DNA from: Owenia fusiformis
Taxonomy: Eukaryota; Annelida; Polychaeta; Sabellida; Oweniidae
Direction: 5' to 3'
Assembly (NCBI GenBank): GCA_903813345.2
Contig: CAIIXF020000001.1
Location: 19,487,915-19,551,914, forward strand
DNA: 64,000 nucleotides
Under the pieces are notes generated by a model, which ran no database searches, was not told the DNA's origin, and was given only the letters and a program-made list of their open reading frames with translations. Both the position numbers and the translations under genes were made by a program. This document shows, piece by piece, positions 48,901 to 58,844 of this stretch; the stretch's first letter is position 1, and every line of letters begins with the position of its first letter.

Positions 48901-51900
48901 GGCCATCTTGTTTTCTGGTGGCCATTTTGAAGGTTTTTCGAAAAATCTTGTCATCGCCATTTCAGGAAAACCGCTCATCGGATTTCCTTCAAATTTACAC
49001 AAATGATAGAGGATATCAAGTACTAGAGCTGATTAACTTTTGGGCGGCCATCTTGTTTTCTGGTGGCCATTTTGAAGGTTTTTTGAAAAATCTTGTCATC
49101 GCCGTTTCAGGAAAACCGCTCATCGGATTTCCTTCAAATTTACACACATGATAGAGGATATCAAGTACTAGAGCTGATCAACTTTTGGGCGGCCATCTTG
49201 TTTTCTGGCAGCCATTTTGAAGATTTTTCGAAAAATCTTGTCATCGCCATTTCAGAAAATCCGCTCATCGGATTTCCTTCAAATTTACACACATGATAGA
49301 GGATATCAAGTTCTAGAGCTGATTAACTTTTGGGCGGCCATCTTGTTTTCTGGTGGCCATTTTGAAGGTTTTTCGAAAAATCTTGTCATCGCCATTTCAG
49401 GAAAACCGCTCATCGGATTTCCTTCAAATTTACACAAATGATAGAGGATATCAAGTACTAGAGCTGATTAACTTTTGGGCGGCCATCTTGTTTTCTGGTG
49501 GCCATTTTGAAGGTTTTTTGAAAAATCTTGTCATCGCCGTTTCAGGAAAACCGCTCATCGGATTTCCTTCAAATTTACACACATGATAGAGGATATCAAG
49601 TACTAGAGCTGATTAACTTTGTGGCAGCCATCTTGTTTTCTGGTGGCCATTTGAAGTTTTTTCGAAAAAATCTTGTCCTCGCCAATTTAGGAAAACCGCT
49701 CATCGGATTTCCTTCAAATTCGCACAGATGATAGAGGATATCAAGTACTAAAGCTGATTATCTTTTGGGTGGCCATCTTGTTTTCTGGTGGCCATTTTTA
49801 AGGTTTTTCGAAAAATCTTGTCATTTCCATTTCAGGAAAACTGCTCATCGGATTTCTTGTACATGATAGGGGATATCAAGTTCTAGAACATATTAAATTT
49901 TGGGTGGCCATTTTGTTTTCTTGTGGCCATTTTGAAGGTTTTTCGATAAATCTTCTCATCGCCATTTCAAGAAAACCCCTCATCAGATTTGCTCCAAATT
50001 CCCACACATGATAGAGGATATCAAGAACTAGAGCTGATTAACTTTTGGGTGGCCATCTTGTTTTCTGGTGGCCATTTTGAAGTTTTTTTTGATAAATCTT
50101 GTCATCACCATTTTATAAAAAAACGCTTATTGGATTTCCTTCAAATTCGCACACATGATAGGGGATATCAAGTTCTACACCTATTTGATGGTGTGATCTC
50201 GTTCACGTCCTGTGCCTTGTTTTACTATAACTCGAAAAGTAGCGGAGCGATTTTGTTCATATTTGGTATGTGAATACTGTAAGCATGGCACACTGTCTAA
50301 TGACACTTTTGGTAGAAGGTGGCCATTTTGAAAAATGGCTGCCATTTTTGCTATATACTTTGTTTGTAAAAATGCTAGTCATGGCTATTCGATGGGATTT
50401 GCTACGCTTTGGCGTTGCTGTTGTCTAGTTATGATTTTAAAAGTTATTTTAGGGATTTTTTGAAAAAAAGTTGTCAGCTTTTGATTTCTCAAATATTCAA
50501 ATTTTCTACCATTTTTCAAATAAGAGTTTAAATTTTTTAATCATCAATAATTCCACTATACAGTGCAAAAAGCATTATCTTTTTAACACCAATGCAAAGC
50601 TTGAACAAAGGACACACTATTTCAATGATAAGATGGCATATCCAATGTACCACTTCAATGTTCTAGCATATCAAAAATATTTTGCAACCTAAGTAACCTC
50701 ATCGTGACATCACTCAAGAGTTTCTATAATTTAGATAAAATTTGGATAGAGTGGCATTGAAAGTCTAATTTGGAAGATATCAAATGTTAATGACCAAGAT
50801 TTGGCTGAAAACAATGGATAACATGAGTTTCCACTATGGTTGAATAACACGGGATGTGTATTTTTCAACTTCATTGCAACTTTCTCCTTTTCAGAAGTTA
50901 CCTACATTGTGCTGACAGGAAGAGACTTTTTTTTGTTATATGTTAAAATGAGAAAAGAAGGTCCTCTTATCAGTCTGACACGTTGAAAATTTTTCAAGAT
51001 GGGGTCTTAAACAATTGTTATCACAGAGATTGCTTGATATTTTTAATATCCTAATAACATTGCTTCAAAAAAATTCTGAGTAGACTTTTTTGATCAAGGT
51101 TTGATAAAAGTTAAAAATTCATTTATAGAACATGGCACCAAATTAAGCTATAGACAGCCCTATTTGACTTGAACATGTCCATGCTGAAATGGTTTGGAAT
51201 CATATTTGTACCTCAAAATCATTAAACTCTATTATCAGACATTGTTGCACAACCAACATCAAAAGGGAAACTTAATGTGAAATAGGAATTGAAAGAAGAC
51301 AGATGAAAATAACCATTTTAACATATTCTTAATACAATACAGGTCTTTCCAACTTAAACTCATAATTTACATTTTATATGGAAACAATGTTCTATTTGAA
51401 TGTAATATAATACTATCTCCAATGTGCAAGCTCTGTCACACTTGAGACGATTTGCCATTTATTTTCCTTTATTGATATAAAAATCAATTTTAGAAGTGTA
51501 ATAGAAAATATTATGAAATACTTAAATAAAGGTTAAAAATGGAGCAATTATGATTTAAGTTATTAGTAAACTAGTTTGTGTTTACTCAAAAATTAAAATA
51601 GGAGCCAACGAACAATGCACAAAAGGTGAAATCCATTTAAAAAACTGTGAAAATGATAAAAACAAAATCAATAGAACTGATGAGGAAGGATATGTTTGCA
51701 GTGAGTGAATATGCAATAATGTGCAGATTGTAACAAAAGTCACTGAATGAATTTACATTGTATAGAGAAAAATAGCTAATACCAAGTTATATGAAAATAC
51801 ATGTACACATGCTAGATTTTGATAACAAAATTTTAAAATAAGATACAAGGAAAATTATACTTACTAATTTAAGTTGCTTCATCTTCCGTCTTGCATGCCT

Positions 51901-54900
51901 GAGCATGAAGAAATGTTTATGGAATGAGGAACTTAGTTGCTAGATATAAACGCATTACTTTTACACATCATTACCAAAACAATTCATTAAAACCAGACAA
52001 CTGTCACTAAGGTATATACACAGTTCTCAATTGCTGAAATAAACATTACAAATTATTTAGGAATGAACAATGGAGTTACGCCCAAAGTATTGACATTTTT
52101 ATATAAATATGTAATGTAGCTCTTTGATGAAAGAGACATATGTACAAAAATAGATCAACAAAAAGTGTCAATTATGTATTCTTATTGTCATGACATGCTA
52201 CTCCTCTCCCTCCATGTAAATATCAATAATCGTCTCAAAATGAATATGTATTTTGTAACTATTATATATGTTGAATAAATACTTTTTAAAAAAACAATCT
52301 TCAATGTTATATCACCTTGGAAACCTAATATTTAAAAATTCATTGATGATGTAAAGGAGTATTGCCTCCTCAACATCACAAAAAATGAAAAGTTCCTTCC
52401 TTTTTTATCAATGAACATTGTGTGCCACCTTTTGTTCTGCAACAATTTTCCTTTCTTATTGTTGCTTTTTTGGCATTTTTTTGTCATACAACTATCTTTA
52501 TGTCCATGATTTTGCCAAAAAACACTAATCCAAAATGTTCATGCGATGCACCTCATCATGCCACATTGAACTTTCAAATTGAATGTCCATTGCTTGTCAA
52601 TAATCATGATTTGGTCTTACAGAACTAAATTATTTTCACAATTCCACAACTTGAAAACAGAATAAGTGGATTTGAGAATATAAGGGCAGCACTAATTTAC
52701 AACCTTAATAGAAATTATATTATTATGAGCATGAAAAATATAACAACAATACAATATTATTTTTTTTCGCTGAGCTAGTTATCTATTAACAGATTAAACC
52801 TTGTACAAGTAGCTTTTTTATCTTGTATGGGTTGGTTATTCAGTTTTTAGGTCATTTGTTTTCATCAATAAAAATGAGTCACAGCATCTTATTTTTTATT
52901 TGACTTCAAATACATGTAACCTGAGGTCTGATGTTTTGTTAGTATTTTTTCTTTTTTTTCATTTATATTCTTTAATGAATTCTTATTTTCTATAGGGAAG
53001 GACCATATATTGTTACGGAACACCTCAAGAAAATGAAAACATCTATGAAATAGCTAGTTGCTGTTTCTTTTTGCATCTGTGGCATTAGTTCAGGCATTGT
53101 TAGCAATGGCTGTCATGATTCCTTATAGAACATGAGGTGTCACATATAAGCTATGGCTTCCATGGCAATTCTCTTCTGAATTAGATATGGTTGCAGTGTT
53201 CCCACAGTATTTTTTCTCAAGTGGGTTGAACATTCCCATCTTCAAAATTCAGACCTATGCCAATTTTACATGATTTTTTTTTCAAGTGGGTGCAAATAGA
53301 TTTTCAAGTTGGTGCAAGCCTGTTTTCAAAATCTCAGGTGGGTGCTGTGCCCACTTGATTTAATGCAGGGGAGATCACTGGGTTGAGTCAGTTAATTTTA
53401 TTTGTTAAATTATAAAGGTTAAAGTTGCTTTTTAATTTTTAATTTTGTTTATTTGTGACCACTGGGTATTGTTATTTACCTTCATAAATACTCAGTGAAA
53501 AATAACGAAATCCAAAATGGATTGATCATTAATATTTTATCACTATGTTCGTTGAAACCACTTGTGAAATGCAATGATAAGATATGTTATACTGCTAGTA
53601 TGATATCTCTGTAAAAACAACTCTAGTATGTTGTAATGTAAAAAGTTAATGTTTGAGTGACCTGATGATAAGAAGTATCAGCTCTTAAAGGCTTCATGAA
53701 GAAATTGATCTATCGGCATATAATTGAAATTAGTTTGTATATAGCATTTTAGAAATATTCTAGAATTAAACCAGTTTAACCATTTGTTTTGTATTAAGAT
53801 ATTTCTACAATCTATTTGTCAACATATAATTTAATTGTCATTATTAATTTTTTTAGAAACTGTGAATTAGGATAATGAAATCAATATTTATTAGTATGGA
53901 TAAGTGGGTGGAGCTAAAAATTAAGCTTTAAAATCTAATCAAAATTCAAACTTTGGACTGCATTAATTTATGCACAGCGCTTACTAATTTAGGACAAAAA
54001 TAAGTCGTTACTGAATAAAGCAATTATCACTATAGAGGAATATAAAATATAATCAAAAACATATATTTTTGGAATGAGCTGAAAAACACCATCTTATAAA
54101 ACAGTCATAGGATGAAGGGAGAAATTGTATTTGGAGTTCTTTGGGTGTTGATTTCAATTGCCATTGTGAATGGTCAGAACCCTCAGATTACTCAGGAGAT
54201 TTTACCGGAAGTCAAACGTCTTGGACAAACTGCCTATTTGAACTGTACAGTCACTAGGCAACAGTTAAATAAAGTATACTGGTCCCATCTTAACACGCAG
54301 ACAACCATCTCTAGTGATGATCAGATCATAGTCGACCATAACGAGATTGTTGATGGATACAGGAAATATCGATGTATAAAAGTAGTCCATCCTGATCAGC
54401 GTACAACAGTGTATATGTTAATCATTACTAGGCTTCAGCAGAGGGATATGGGCATTTACCGCTGCCGTATATTTGTTAGAGGAGCTGAGAGACATCCAAC
54501 AAAGGATGGGGAGCTACAGGTAGGCTGGGAACTTCATTATTCTTTGTTAAACCTTGGTGTTTCATGTTTTAGGGCTATTCACAAAGGCTTCAAAAATACC
54601 ATTCAAGATAATACATATTGTAAGACAAAATGTAATATTATGCACAGTTTTAACTTCATTTGTTGTATATATAAAATGTACATACAAACAGTATTTATTT
54701 ATTTTATATTCATTGGCTTGATTTTTACCATTGCAGGTGTTGGTACCACCAGTTCTTGTGTACTCTCAGACTTCAACAACAGCGACAGTAATGGAGGGTG
54801 GAGCACTTAACCTAACATGTAACGCCACAGGCTTCCCTTACCCTAATATCACTTGGGTGAGAGGGAATGGTGCGTCCCTCTCCATTGGGAAATTTTCATT

Positions 54901-57900
54901 TAGAGGCACTTTGTTAGCGCTGCACAACATCCAGAAGAGAGACAGAGGGGTTTATCGTTGCGTTTGTGACAACAATGTGCAGCCTCCAGCTACCCATGAT
55001 GCAACATTGCTTGTGTTTTTCCGCCCAGAAGCCAGGGAAGTGCAAGATTCTTATGGCCAGGCTCAGAATCGGCAATTTGATCTGACGATTGAATGTCGAA
55101 TCTCTGGCTACCCAGATCCCAACTTGGCATGGTACTACATTGAAGGGGACACAAAAAGAGAGATCACCAATGATGATAAGCACGACATTCAGATTATGAC
55201 AAGCCACGGTTCAGGTTTAGACATCAATGAGCTATGGTACACGTTGACTATCATAAACATTCAGGCAAATGATTATGGACGTTATGAGTGTGAAGGGCGT
55301 AATGTGTTAGGTACTGACAGTGCCTTCATTCAGATCTATGAAACATCGGAATGCCAGGGAGCAAACTGTCCTTCAGAAGGTGCATCCAACCTTGGAGGGG
55401 GTGCTGCTCAAAACAACATTGCCATAGCAACAATTGTTGTGGGTTATTTAGCCACAAGACTTAATTGATCACTTCAATGTTCATAATATACATATAACAT
55501 AATTAGAATAATCTGCATAAAATGCCTTATAGACATTAACCAAGGACAGTTTTTGATGTCATTTCCGCATGATGTGTGCATCTATCATTTATATATTGTA
55601 GTTTCTCAGCTTAAGCATATTGTATACCATTTTCTTGTACATAGATTTATGCTAAATATATAACTTCCATCAGAATTCCATTTATATTTTTATATTTTAC
55701 TGTCATCTTCAAGGACATTTTTTAAGATTTTCTGACAAAACATTGTACTTTCCTAAACAATAAAATGTGATTGAACAACTTATGCTCATATATGTATCAT
55801 AAGACAAAGCTAGTTTTAGTATGAGTATGAGTAACAGTTTTTTTGCTGGACAGATTTGATTTCCCTTTCAATAAGAAAGTGTCCATTGTCCATGGTAATT
55901 TCTTCTTTGGTATTTATGCTTACATGCTTTTAGGTATTTAACATTTATTATTGGCTCTACTTAACTTGTTTTTGGGAGTAACATGCCATGGTGATGTATA
56001 GCAAAAATGACTTGAATTTACATGTAGTTTCCAAACACCTCTCAAATAGTTTCCAAACACCTCTCCAATCCGAATACCTCTCAATGTGAACACTATTTTT
56101 TGTCACAATTTTGTTATCTCCCATTGACTCGCATATTATAAGAAACCTTGAAATGTGAACATCTAGTAGTCCAAGGACTTTTTGCCAGTCCCTTTGGCAT
56201 TCAGATTAGACGGCTTTTTTACTTATTTTATATTTGCCTTGATTTTCGGTTACTATGGCAATCATTACTAATATTTCTGTTATACCAAATATTTTTTGAT
56301 AGATTAATGCAGTATTCTATACTGCAGATTCTATGAAAATTTCATTAGAATATATTAAAAAATAAAAAAGAGAGATATTATGAGAACTTTATGATAATTT
56401 ACCCTCATATACTAGATAGTTATCAAGTGAATGATTATGATACCAGTTAATACAGGGTTTTCGAAATTTCATTGAATTCTCGTTTTTTGATGAGATTTTA
56501 GGAGATTTGCATTTTATTCATTAAATACCAACATTTTCTTCTTCTTGATGGCATATTTGAATTCTCTGTGTAATTTTCTATCAAAACACTTTGTTTTGCA
56601 CAGTTTCCTTCAAGGTTTAAAGATCCTCATCAAGTTTTCTCAAAACGGTTGGGTGAAATCACCATTGACACAATGTTAAAATCATATACTTTGAATTTAA
56701 TGATGTTTTATGTTAATCCAAATGAAACACATGATAAATCAAGGAATTAAGTAACGCTTGCTATAGATTTCCATGTATTCTTGCTCTACACATGCTGCCA
56801 TCTATTTTAATAATATTAAATGTTTTGTTATTTAGATGCTAGAGTCCAACTGGAAAACCATTAAAGATGAAGGTCTGGCTAACATGGATGAAAAGAAAGG
56901 AAGTTTTTTACCTGAGGAAGAGAATCTCTTAGATACTGGAGATTGGAAACAGTTCACACTCTTCCAACAAGGTACATTAAGTTTGGACTCATCAAGTTTG
57001 GACTGACAAAACTCAAATTAATTTATGAATATAAACTGGTGATTTTGTGGATTCTCTTATTGTTAGACATAGACTTCTATGGAATAACTTAATAGCACAG
57101 TGATCAGTTTTGTTTTATTTTAGTACACATACATTTGCATTACTGATTTTATCCCTTTTCACTCTTTTCCTATTTTAAAATATCAATTTTATGAAAACTA
57201 TATAAATTGTGTTACTGATGTCATACAGCTGTTTAAGTTAATATGACTGATGTCATATAGCTGTATAAGTTAGTGTGACTGATGTCATTCTGCTTGCAGG
57301 CAGGAAGAATGAGAAGAATTGTAAAAGAGCTCCAAAGACTTGTGCACTCATAGATAAAGTTGCAGATGCCAAAGGTTGTAAACGTGGTCAGGTAGGTAGC
57401 ACAGTGACATATTTTATGGTATATCTATCATTCAGTTATCAATTATTTTAAAACACTCTAACATTTCCAGGGGCGTAGCCAGCGATCACAACCCCCCCCT
57501 GGCTACACCCCTGATTTCTATAATATAAAGTTTGAGGTTGATAGGGAATTCAGAGCAAGAGTGAGGACCAGCTTGTAAAGGTTTTCAATATATTGCAGAT
57601 TTAGTTAGCTTGGTTTGCTCAGTGTGTGATGATACTATTTTTTCTCCATTTTAAAACTTGAATAAAAACTCATTTAAGAAAAGGACATTGAAAGTCTTGC
57701 TTTTACAAAATCCCTGCAGAAGACAAAAAGCGCTTGTATGATAACACACTTTAGGTAATGAAATATTTCAAAATGTATTGAAGGTTTGTATGAGAAAAGA
57801 ATGATTAATACAGAGATTTCTCAGTCACTTTACATACCACTCAAGCCCAGGGTCCTTTAGATTTATGGTACCAAATTAAACTAGATAGGCAACAGTAAAA

Positions 57901-58556
57901 TAGATTTTTATGAACTGAAGGGAATCAAAGGCTTTGTAAAGGAGTTTGAAATTGGAGCCATCAAGTTGCAAAAGTTTGATTGGTTATAGAATGGTGATGG
58001 CACCATATTAAAAAAAAGTAAAATGTATGACATACAATAAATAGTGTATGTGTGTTTCTTACAGGTGAAGTTCTCCATTATGTCCCCTGGTGTCCATGTA
58101 TGGCCCCACTGTGGCCCTACTAACTGTAGAATTAGGGCCCATCTTGGTCTAGTTATTCCACCAGGACCTAAAATCAGAGTCGCTGATGATACAAGGTTAG
58201 TGAAAAAATATAGTATTAACCATCTTAGCTTAAATTAAACTTTGCAGATTTTGATTTCAAGTACAGGAATGAGATCCAAGAGTAAATTGAGTAAATTTTA
58301 ATCCAATTTATATTGATGGTATTCTTTTGGAGATCTAGTATGTAAGAACCCCTGTAAGAACCTGAAATCATTAAAAGATTTGATTTTTCAAACTTGTATT
58401 TTCAGGGAATGGATTGAGGGGAAATTTATTATGTTTGATGATTCATTTGAACATGAAGTTTGGCATGAAGGGTCTTCATACAGACTTGTATTAATAGTAG
58501 ACTTCTGGCATCCTGAACTCACTGAAGATCAGAAATATGAGATCACACCAATCTAA
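27905..58556 (+). CDS. ASPH: ASPH, aspartyl/asparaginyl beta-hydroxylase (complete, 12 coding exons)
   Basis: ASPH is a type II ER-membrane 2-oxoglutarate/Fe(II) dioxygenase that hydroxylates Asp/Asn in EGF-like domains. Exons: 27905-27965, 29528-29719, 32137-32429, 34397-34555, 38643-38721, 39801-39937, 40535-40729, 41504-41641, 56836-56971, 57300-57391, 58065-58195, 58406-58556. All phases agree and give 587 residues. Layout: basic cytosolic tail (1-54), one membrane segment (about 55-74, IFIVLLILGTLTAGTVYVYI), Lys/Glu/Gln-rich luminal stretch (85-180), TPR-like repeats (183-372, with ESGDEGTDDGRFYFHLGEAL as in human), and Asp_Arg_Hydrox domain (about 425-580). By alignment to human ASPH the iron ligands are His509 (WPHCGPTNC) and His554 (FEHEVW). 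The 2-oxoglutarate pocket residues Ser498, Met500, Arg518, His520 and Arg564 are all present. The start has A at -3 and G at +4. It is shorter than human ASPH (758 aa), mainly in the variable luminal stretch. Intron 8 (15.2 kb) contains two other genes. A possible AATAAA lies near 59397. Confidence 0.96.
28430..28665 (-). repeat. tRNA-derived SINE, copy 1
   Basis: Read on the minus strand, the head has a tRNA-like A-box region (TTGCTCAGTCAGTAGAGCTC, near 28650) and a B-box-like stretch (GTTTGATTCCC, near 28530). A body follows (TTTGAATTTAGCACATTCTC). An internal duplication of ACCCTCAAGTTCAAA is visible. It lies in ASPH intron 1, antisense to the gene. Confidence 0.7.
28755..28935 (-). repeat. 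tRNA-derived SINE, copy 2
   Basis: Same family and orientation as the copy at 28430-28665. The minus strand shows TAGTTCAGTCAGTAGAGCAT, GTTAATTCCC and TTGAATTTAGCACACTCTCT TTAATG. The shared body after the tRNA-like head confirms a SINE rather than a tRNA gene. Confidence 0.7.
29844..30046. mobile_element. Short MITE with inverted ends (GGTGGCGTCCTTACTGCACT)
   Basis: The left end GGGTGGCGTCCTTACTGCAC pairs with the right end GTGCAGTAAGAACGTCACCC. About 200 bp, non-coding, in ASPH intron 2. The superfamily is not determined; no clear target duplication was seen. Confidence 0.65.
30060..32136. other. ASPH intron 2: no further recognised feature
   Basis: AT-rich sequence. A fragment at about 30358-30410 resembles the arm of the 21107-23530 element. 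Nothing else stands out. Confidence 0.55.
32808..33124. mobile_element. piggyBac-type MITE (TTAA target)
   Basis: The ends CCCTTTCACGACGA and TCACGTTGGGAAAGGG lie directly inside TTAA on both sides (32804-32807 and 33125-33128). 317 bp, no transposase. The internal motif ACGATAGGCTCC is repeated near the left end. Located in ASPH intron 3. Confidence 0.75.
35745..36700 (+). pseudogene. Decayed coding remnant with a TG-x-DTTS motif and Cys-rich tail
   Basis: Plus-strand translation shows HEIARALGPQRSCALPMFHI followed by LTGTDTTSGFYHHSK (about 36308-36420). Further on there is a Cys-rich segment KCGCTKCDCKGNC (about 36618-36657). I recall a similar pair, ALPxFHALTGCDTTS plus a CxCxK-type tail, in uncharacterised repeated ORFs of fish and invertebrates; no function is known to me. 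The Cys-rich end is also present, inverted, in the left arm (35760-35900). The remnant is broken in several places and short. It may be the cargo or former gene of the foldback element. Confidence 0.5.
37516..38030. mobile_element. hAT-type MITE nested in the palindrome's right arm
   Basis: The ends TAGGGGTGGGACGG and CCGTCCCATCCCTA are inverted, with an 8-bp target duplication GAAATAAC (37508-37515 and 38031-38038). The ends are rich in CCGAAAAACCG/CGGTTTTCGG repeats. 515 bp, non-coding. The uninterrupted target survives in the left arm of the host palindrome near 34880, so insertion came after the palindrome formed. Confidence 0.88.
38206..38642. repeat. Imperfect tandem repeat of about 22 bp (TACTATCCATACCTAATATG)
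   Basis: Runs of TACTATCCATACCTAATATG with a one- to three-base variation continue to the ASPH exon 5 acceptor at 38641-38642. The same repeat lies on the other side of the palindrome (34600-34690). Long ORFs full of Tyr/Ile/Leu here are a reading of this repeat and not genes. Confidence 0.85.
38722..39800. other. ASPH intron 5: no recognised feature
   Basis: AT-rich intron. A short stretch near 39410-39445 (CTTAAATGAGAGCTTCATCA) resembles arms of the 21107-23530 family. No exon or inverted repeat was found. Confidence 0.5.
41642..43868. other. ASPH intron 8, left part: mostly featureless
   Basis: Holds a decayed Tc1-type MITE (about 43182-43350) and a short hairpin (43022-43064). A possible minus-strand AATAAA for the AbfB gene lies at 43434-43439. 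A stretch at 41745-41830 is GC-richer and may be an old SINE fragment, which I could not confirm. Confidence 0.5.
43869..51882 (-). CDS. Secreted AbfB (CBM42-like) domain protein with Cys-rich C-terminal domain, nested in ASPH intron 8
   Basis: Exons in transcript order: 51865-51882, 48020-48074, 46201-46623, 45291-45527, 44452-44709, 43869-44293. Phases are 0 then 1-1 throughout, giving 471 residues. Residues 1-22 form a signal peptide (MKQLKLVWMLATLISEFF...). Residues 27-160 resemble the arabinofuranosidase-B carbohydrate-binding domain (AbfB/CBM42, a beta-trefoil), with repeated motifs LHPRNLPGWLLNV, KPGYFLRRNSGKLYIQ and FQSTHSDKRIMHY. Residues 170-325 hold a segment (LVWEYFAENTYKFWADIWRP, FQPGDVIGAHTS) of a type I recall from uncharacterised secreted invertebrate proteins. 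Residues 331-471 contain KITDGNLNTC and several Cys (CKWSCSCEANVC), recalling fucolectin/galactose-binding-like domains of molluscan secreted proteins. A sugar-binding extracellular role is inferred; no catalytic domain is visible. The last acceptor was placed at 44294-44295 because it restores phase 1. The gene is antisense to ASPH, and both long introns carry related repeat elements. Confidence 0.82.
44728..44856. mobile_element. Short internally deleted MITE of the CACTGTTCCA family
   Basis: It starts CACTGTTCCACAACTAGTTA, continues with AATGTAACAAAATGGATGAA as at 6915, then jumps to the other end (TTCCATCAAAGTAACTTGTT...GGAACAATG). Flanks AATAT and AACAT match at 4 of 5 bases. It sits in the minus-strand AbfB gene intron, just upstream of the exon at 44452-44709. 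Confidence 0.75.
47211..48018. mobile_element. Repeat element with CCCACCGAA start and CTAGTTA tail, copy 1
   Basis: It begins CCCACCGAAGTTCGAGGGGG ATATAG, followed by a GTCCGTCC run and GCGATAACTC. Four or five degenerate tandem units of about 140 bp follow (CTTTGATAACTCAAATACCA, AAGATGGCGGC). It ends TTCGGTGGGATTTGCTACTC then GTTGCTGTTTTTCTAGTTA. It fills AbfB-gene intron 2 up to the exon 2 donor. A second copy is at 48249-50430. No transposase. Confidence 0.8.
48249..50430. mobile_element. Repeat element of the same family, copy 2, with long satellite
   Basis: It begins CCCATCGAACGAAGTTCGGA GGGATATAG, then GTCCGTCCGT and CAATAACTCAAATACCA. It ends TTCGATGGGATTTGCTACGC then GCGTTGCTGTTGTCTAGTTA. 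The middle is a 145-bp satellite. A GTGATCGTGGTC microsatellite lies at 48459-48505. It occupies intron 1 of the AbfB gene. Confidence 0.8.
48535..50190. repeat. 145-bp satellite with a 435-bp higher-order repeat
   Basis: The unit is CGGATTTCCTTCAAATTTAC ... GGCGGCCATCTTGTTTTCTG ... TCGAAAAATCTTGTCATCGC, about 145 bp, some 11 copies. The stretch from about 48782 to 49151 is repeated practically base for base at 49217-49586, a step of 435 bp or three units. Outer units (after 49620) are more diverged. The chain of overlapping 67-77 residue ORFs is a reading of the satellite. Confidence 0.9.
50431..51864. other. AbfB gene intron 1 / ASPH intron 8: no recognised feature
   Basis: AT-rich sequence between the satellite-bearing element and the first coding exon at 51865-51882. 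No splice-flanked ORF or inverted repeat seen. Confidence 0.5.
51883..54111. promoter_or_regulatory. Divergent spacer between the two nested genes
   Basis: The AbfB gene (minus) and the Ig gene (plus) start 2.2 kb apart, pointing away from each other, so their 5' UTRs and promoters should lie here. The only recognised feature is a repeat fragment at 53222-53382. A minus-strand TATATACC at about 52012-52019 could be a TATA box for the AbfB gene, but this is weak. Confidence 0.4.
54112..55468 (+). CDS. Lachesin/IgLON-like three-Ig-domain GPI-anchored cell-surface protein, nested in ASPH intron 8
   Basis: Two exons, 54112-54519 and 54737-55468, join in phase 0 (CAG|gtaggc ... ttgcag|GTG) to give 379 residues. 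A signal peptide covers 1-21 (VFGVLWVLISIAIVNG|Q). Ig1 has Cys45, Trp57 and Cys118 (DMGIYRCRI). Ig2 has Cys164, Trp176 and Cys211 (GVYRCVC). Ig3 has Cys256, Trp268 and Cys321 (DYGRYECEGRNVLG). The C-terminus has a small-residue spacer (GASNLGGGAAQN) and then a short hydrophobic tail (IAIATIVVGYLA) without a cytoplasmic domain, as expected of a GPI-attachment signal. This is the layout of lachesin, amalgam and IgLON neural adhesion proteins. Ig2, Ig3 and the tail share one exon, so the gene is unusually intron-poor. It lies on the same strand as ASPH but wholly within its intron 8. An AATAAA at 55759-55764 fits its own polyadenylation. The exact subfamily is not resolvable here. Confidence 0.9.
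56033..56215. repeat. Dispersed repeat (AACACCTCT family), fuller copy
   Basis: Matches 8826-8985 along its length: TTCCAAACACCTCTCCAATC, TATTTTTTGTCACAATTTTG, TCTCCCATTGACTCGCATAT, ACCTTGAAATGTGAACA and TGCCAGTCCC. It lies between the Ig gene and ASPH exon 9. Confidence 0.6.
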
Positions 58557-58844
58557 GCAGACGATATGCTCACACCCTTTTTGTTTATCATAGACTAGTC
58601 CATTTAGTCATTAAAAACTGGTTGATATCACATAAAGAGGGGTTCATCAATGTTTTTACTCTTTGAAAAGGTGTGCCATTTTAGTACAAGTATGCCATAG
58701 GATGGATTGTCTGAATTCAAAACGCCATCCACACCTGTCATAAATGGAAGGATTTAATCTGAGTTTTCTTTGTATCTACTGTATTTAAAATGCCTCTAAT
58801 CCACTTTGAGACATTCACCATGCATCTGATCTCTTGTTATGTCA

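Noticed and set aside
48513-49731. Chain of overlapping ORFs with near-identical products
   Set aside because: Satellite units without stops in one frame; no signal, domain or splice sites.
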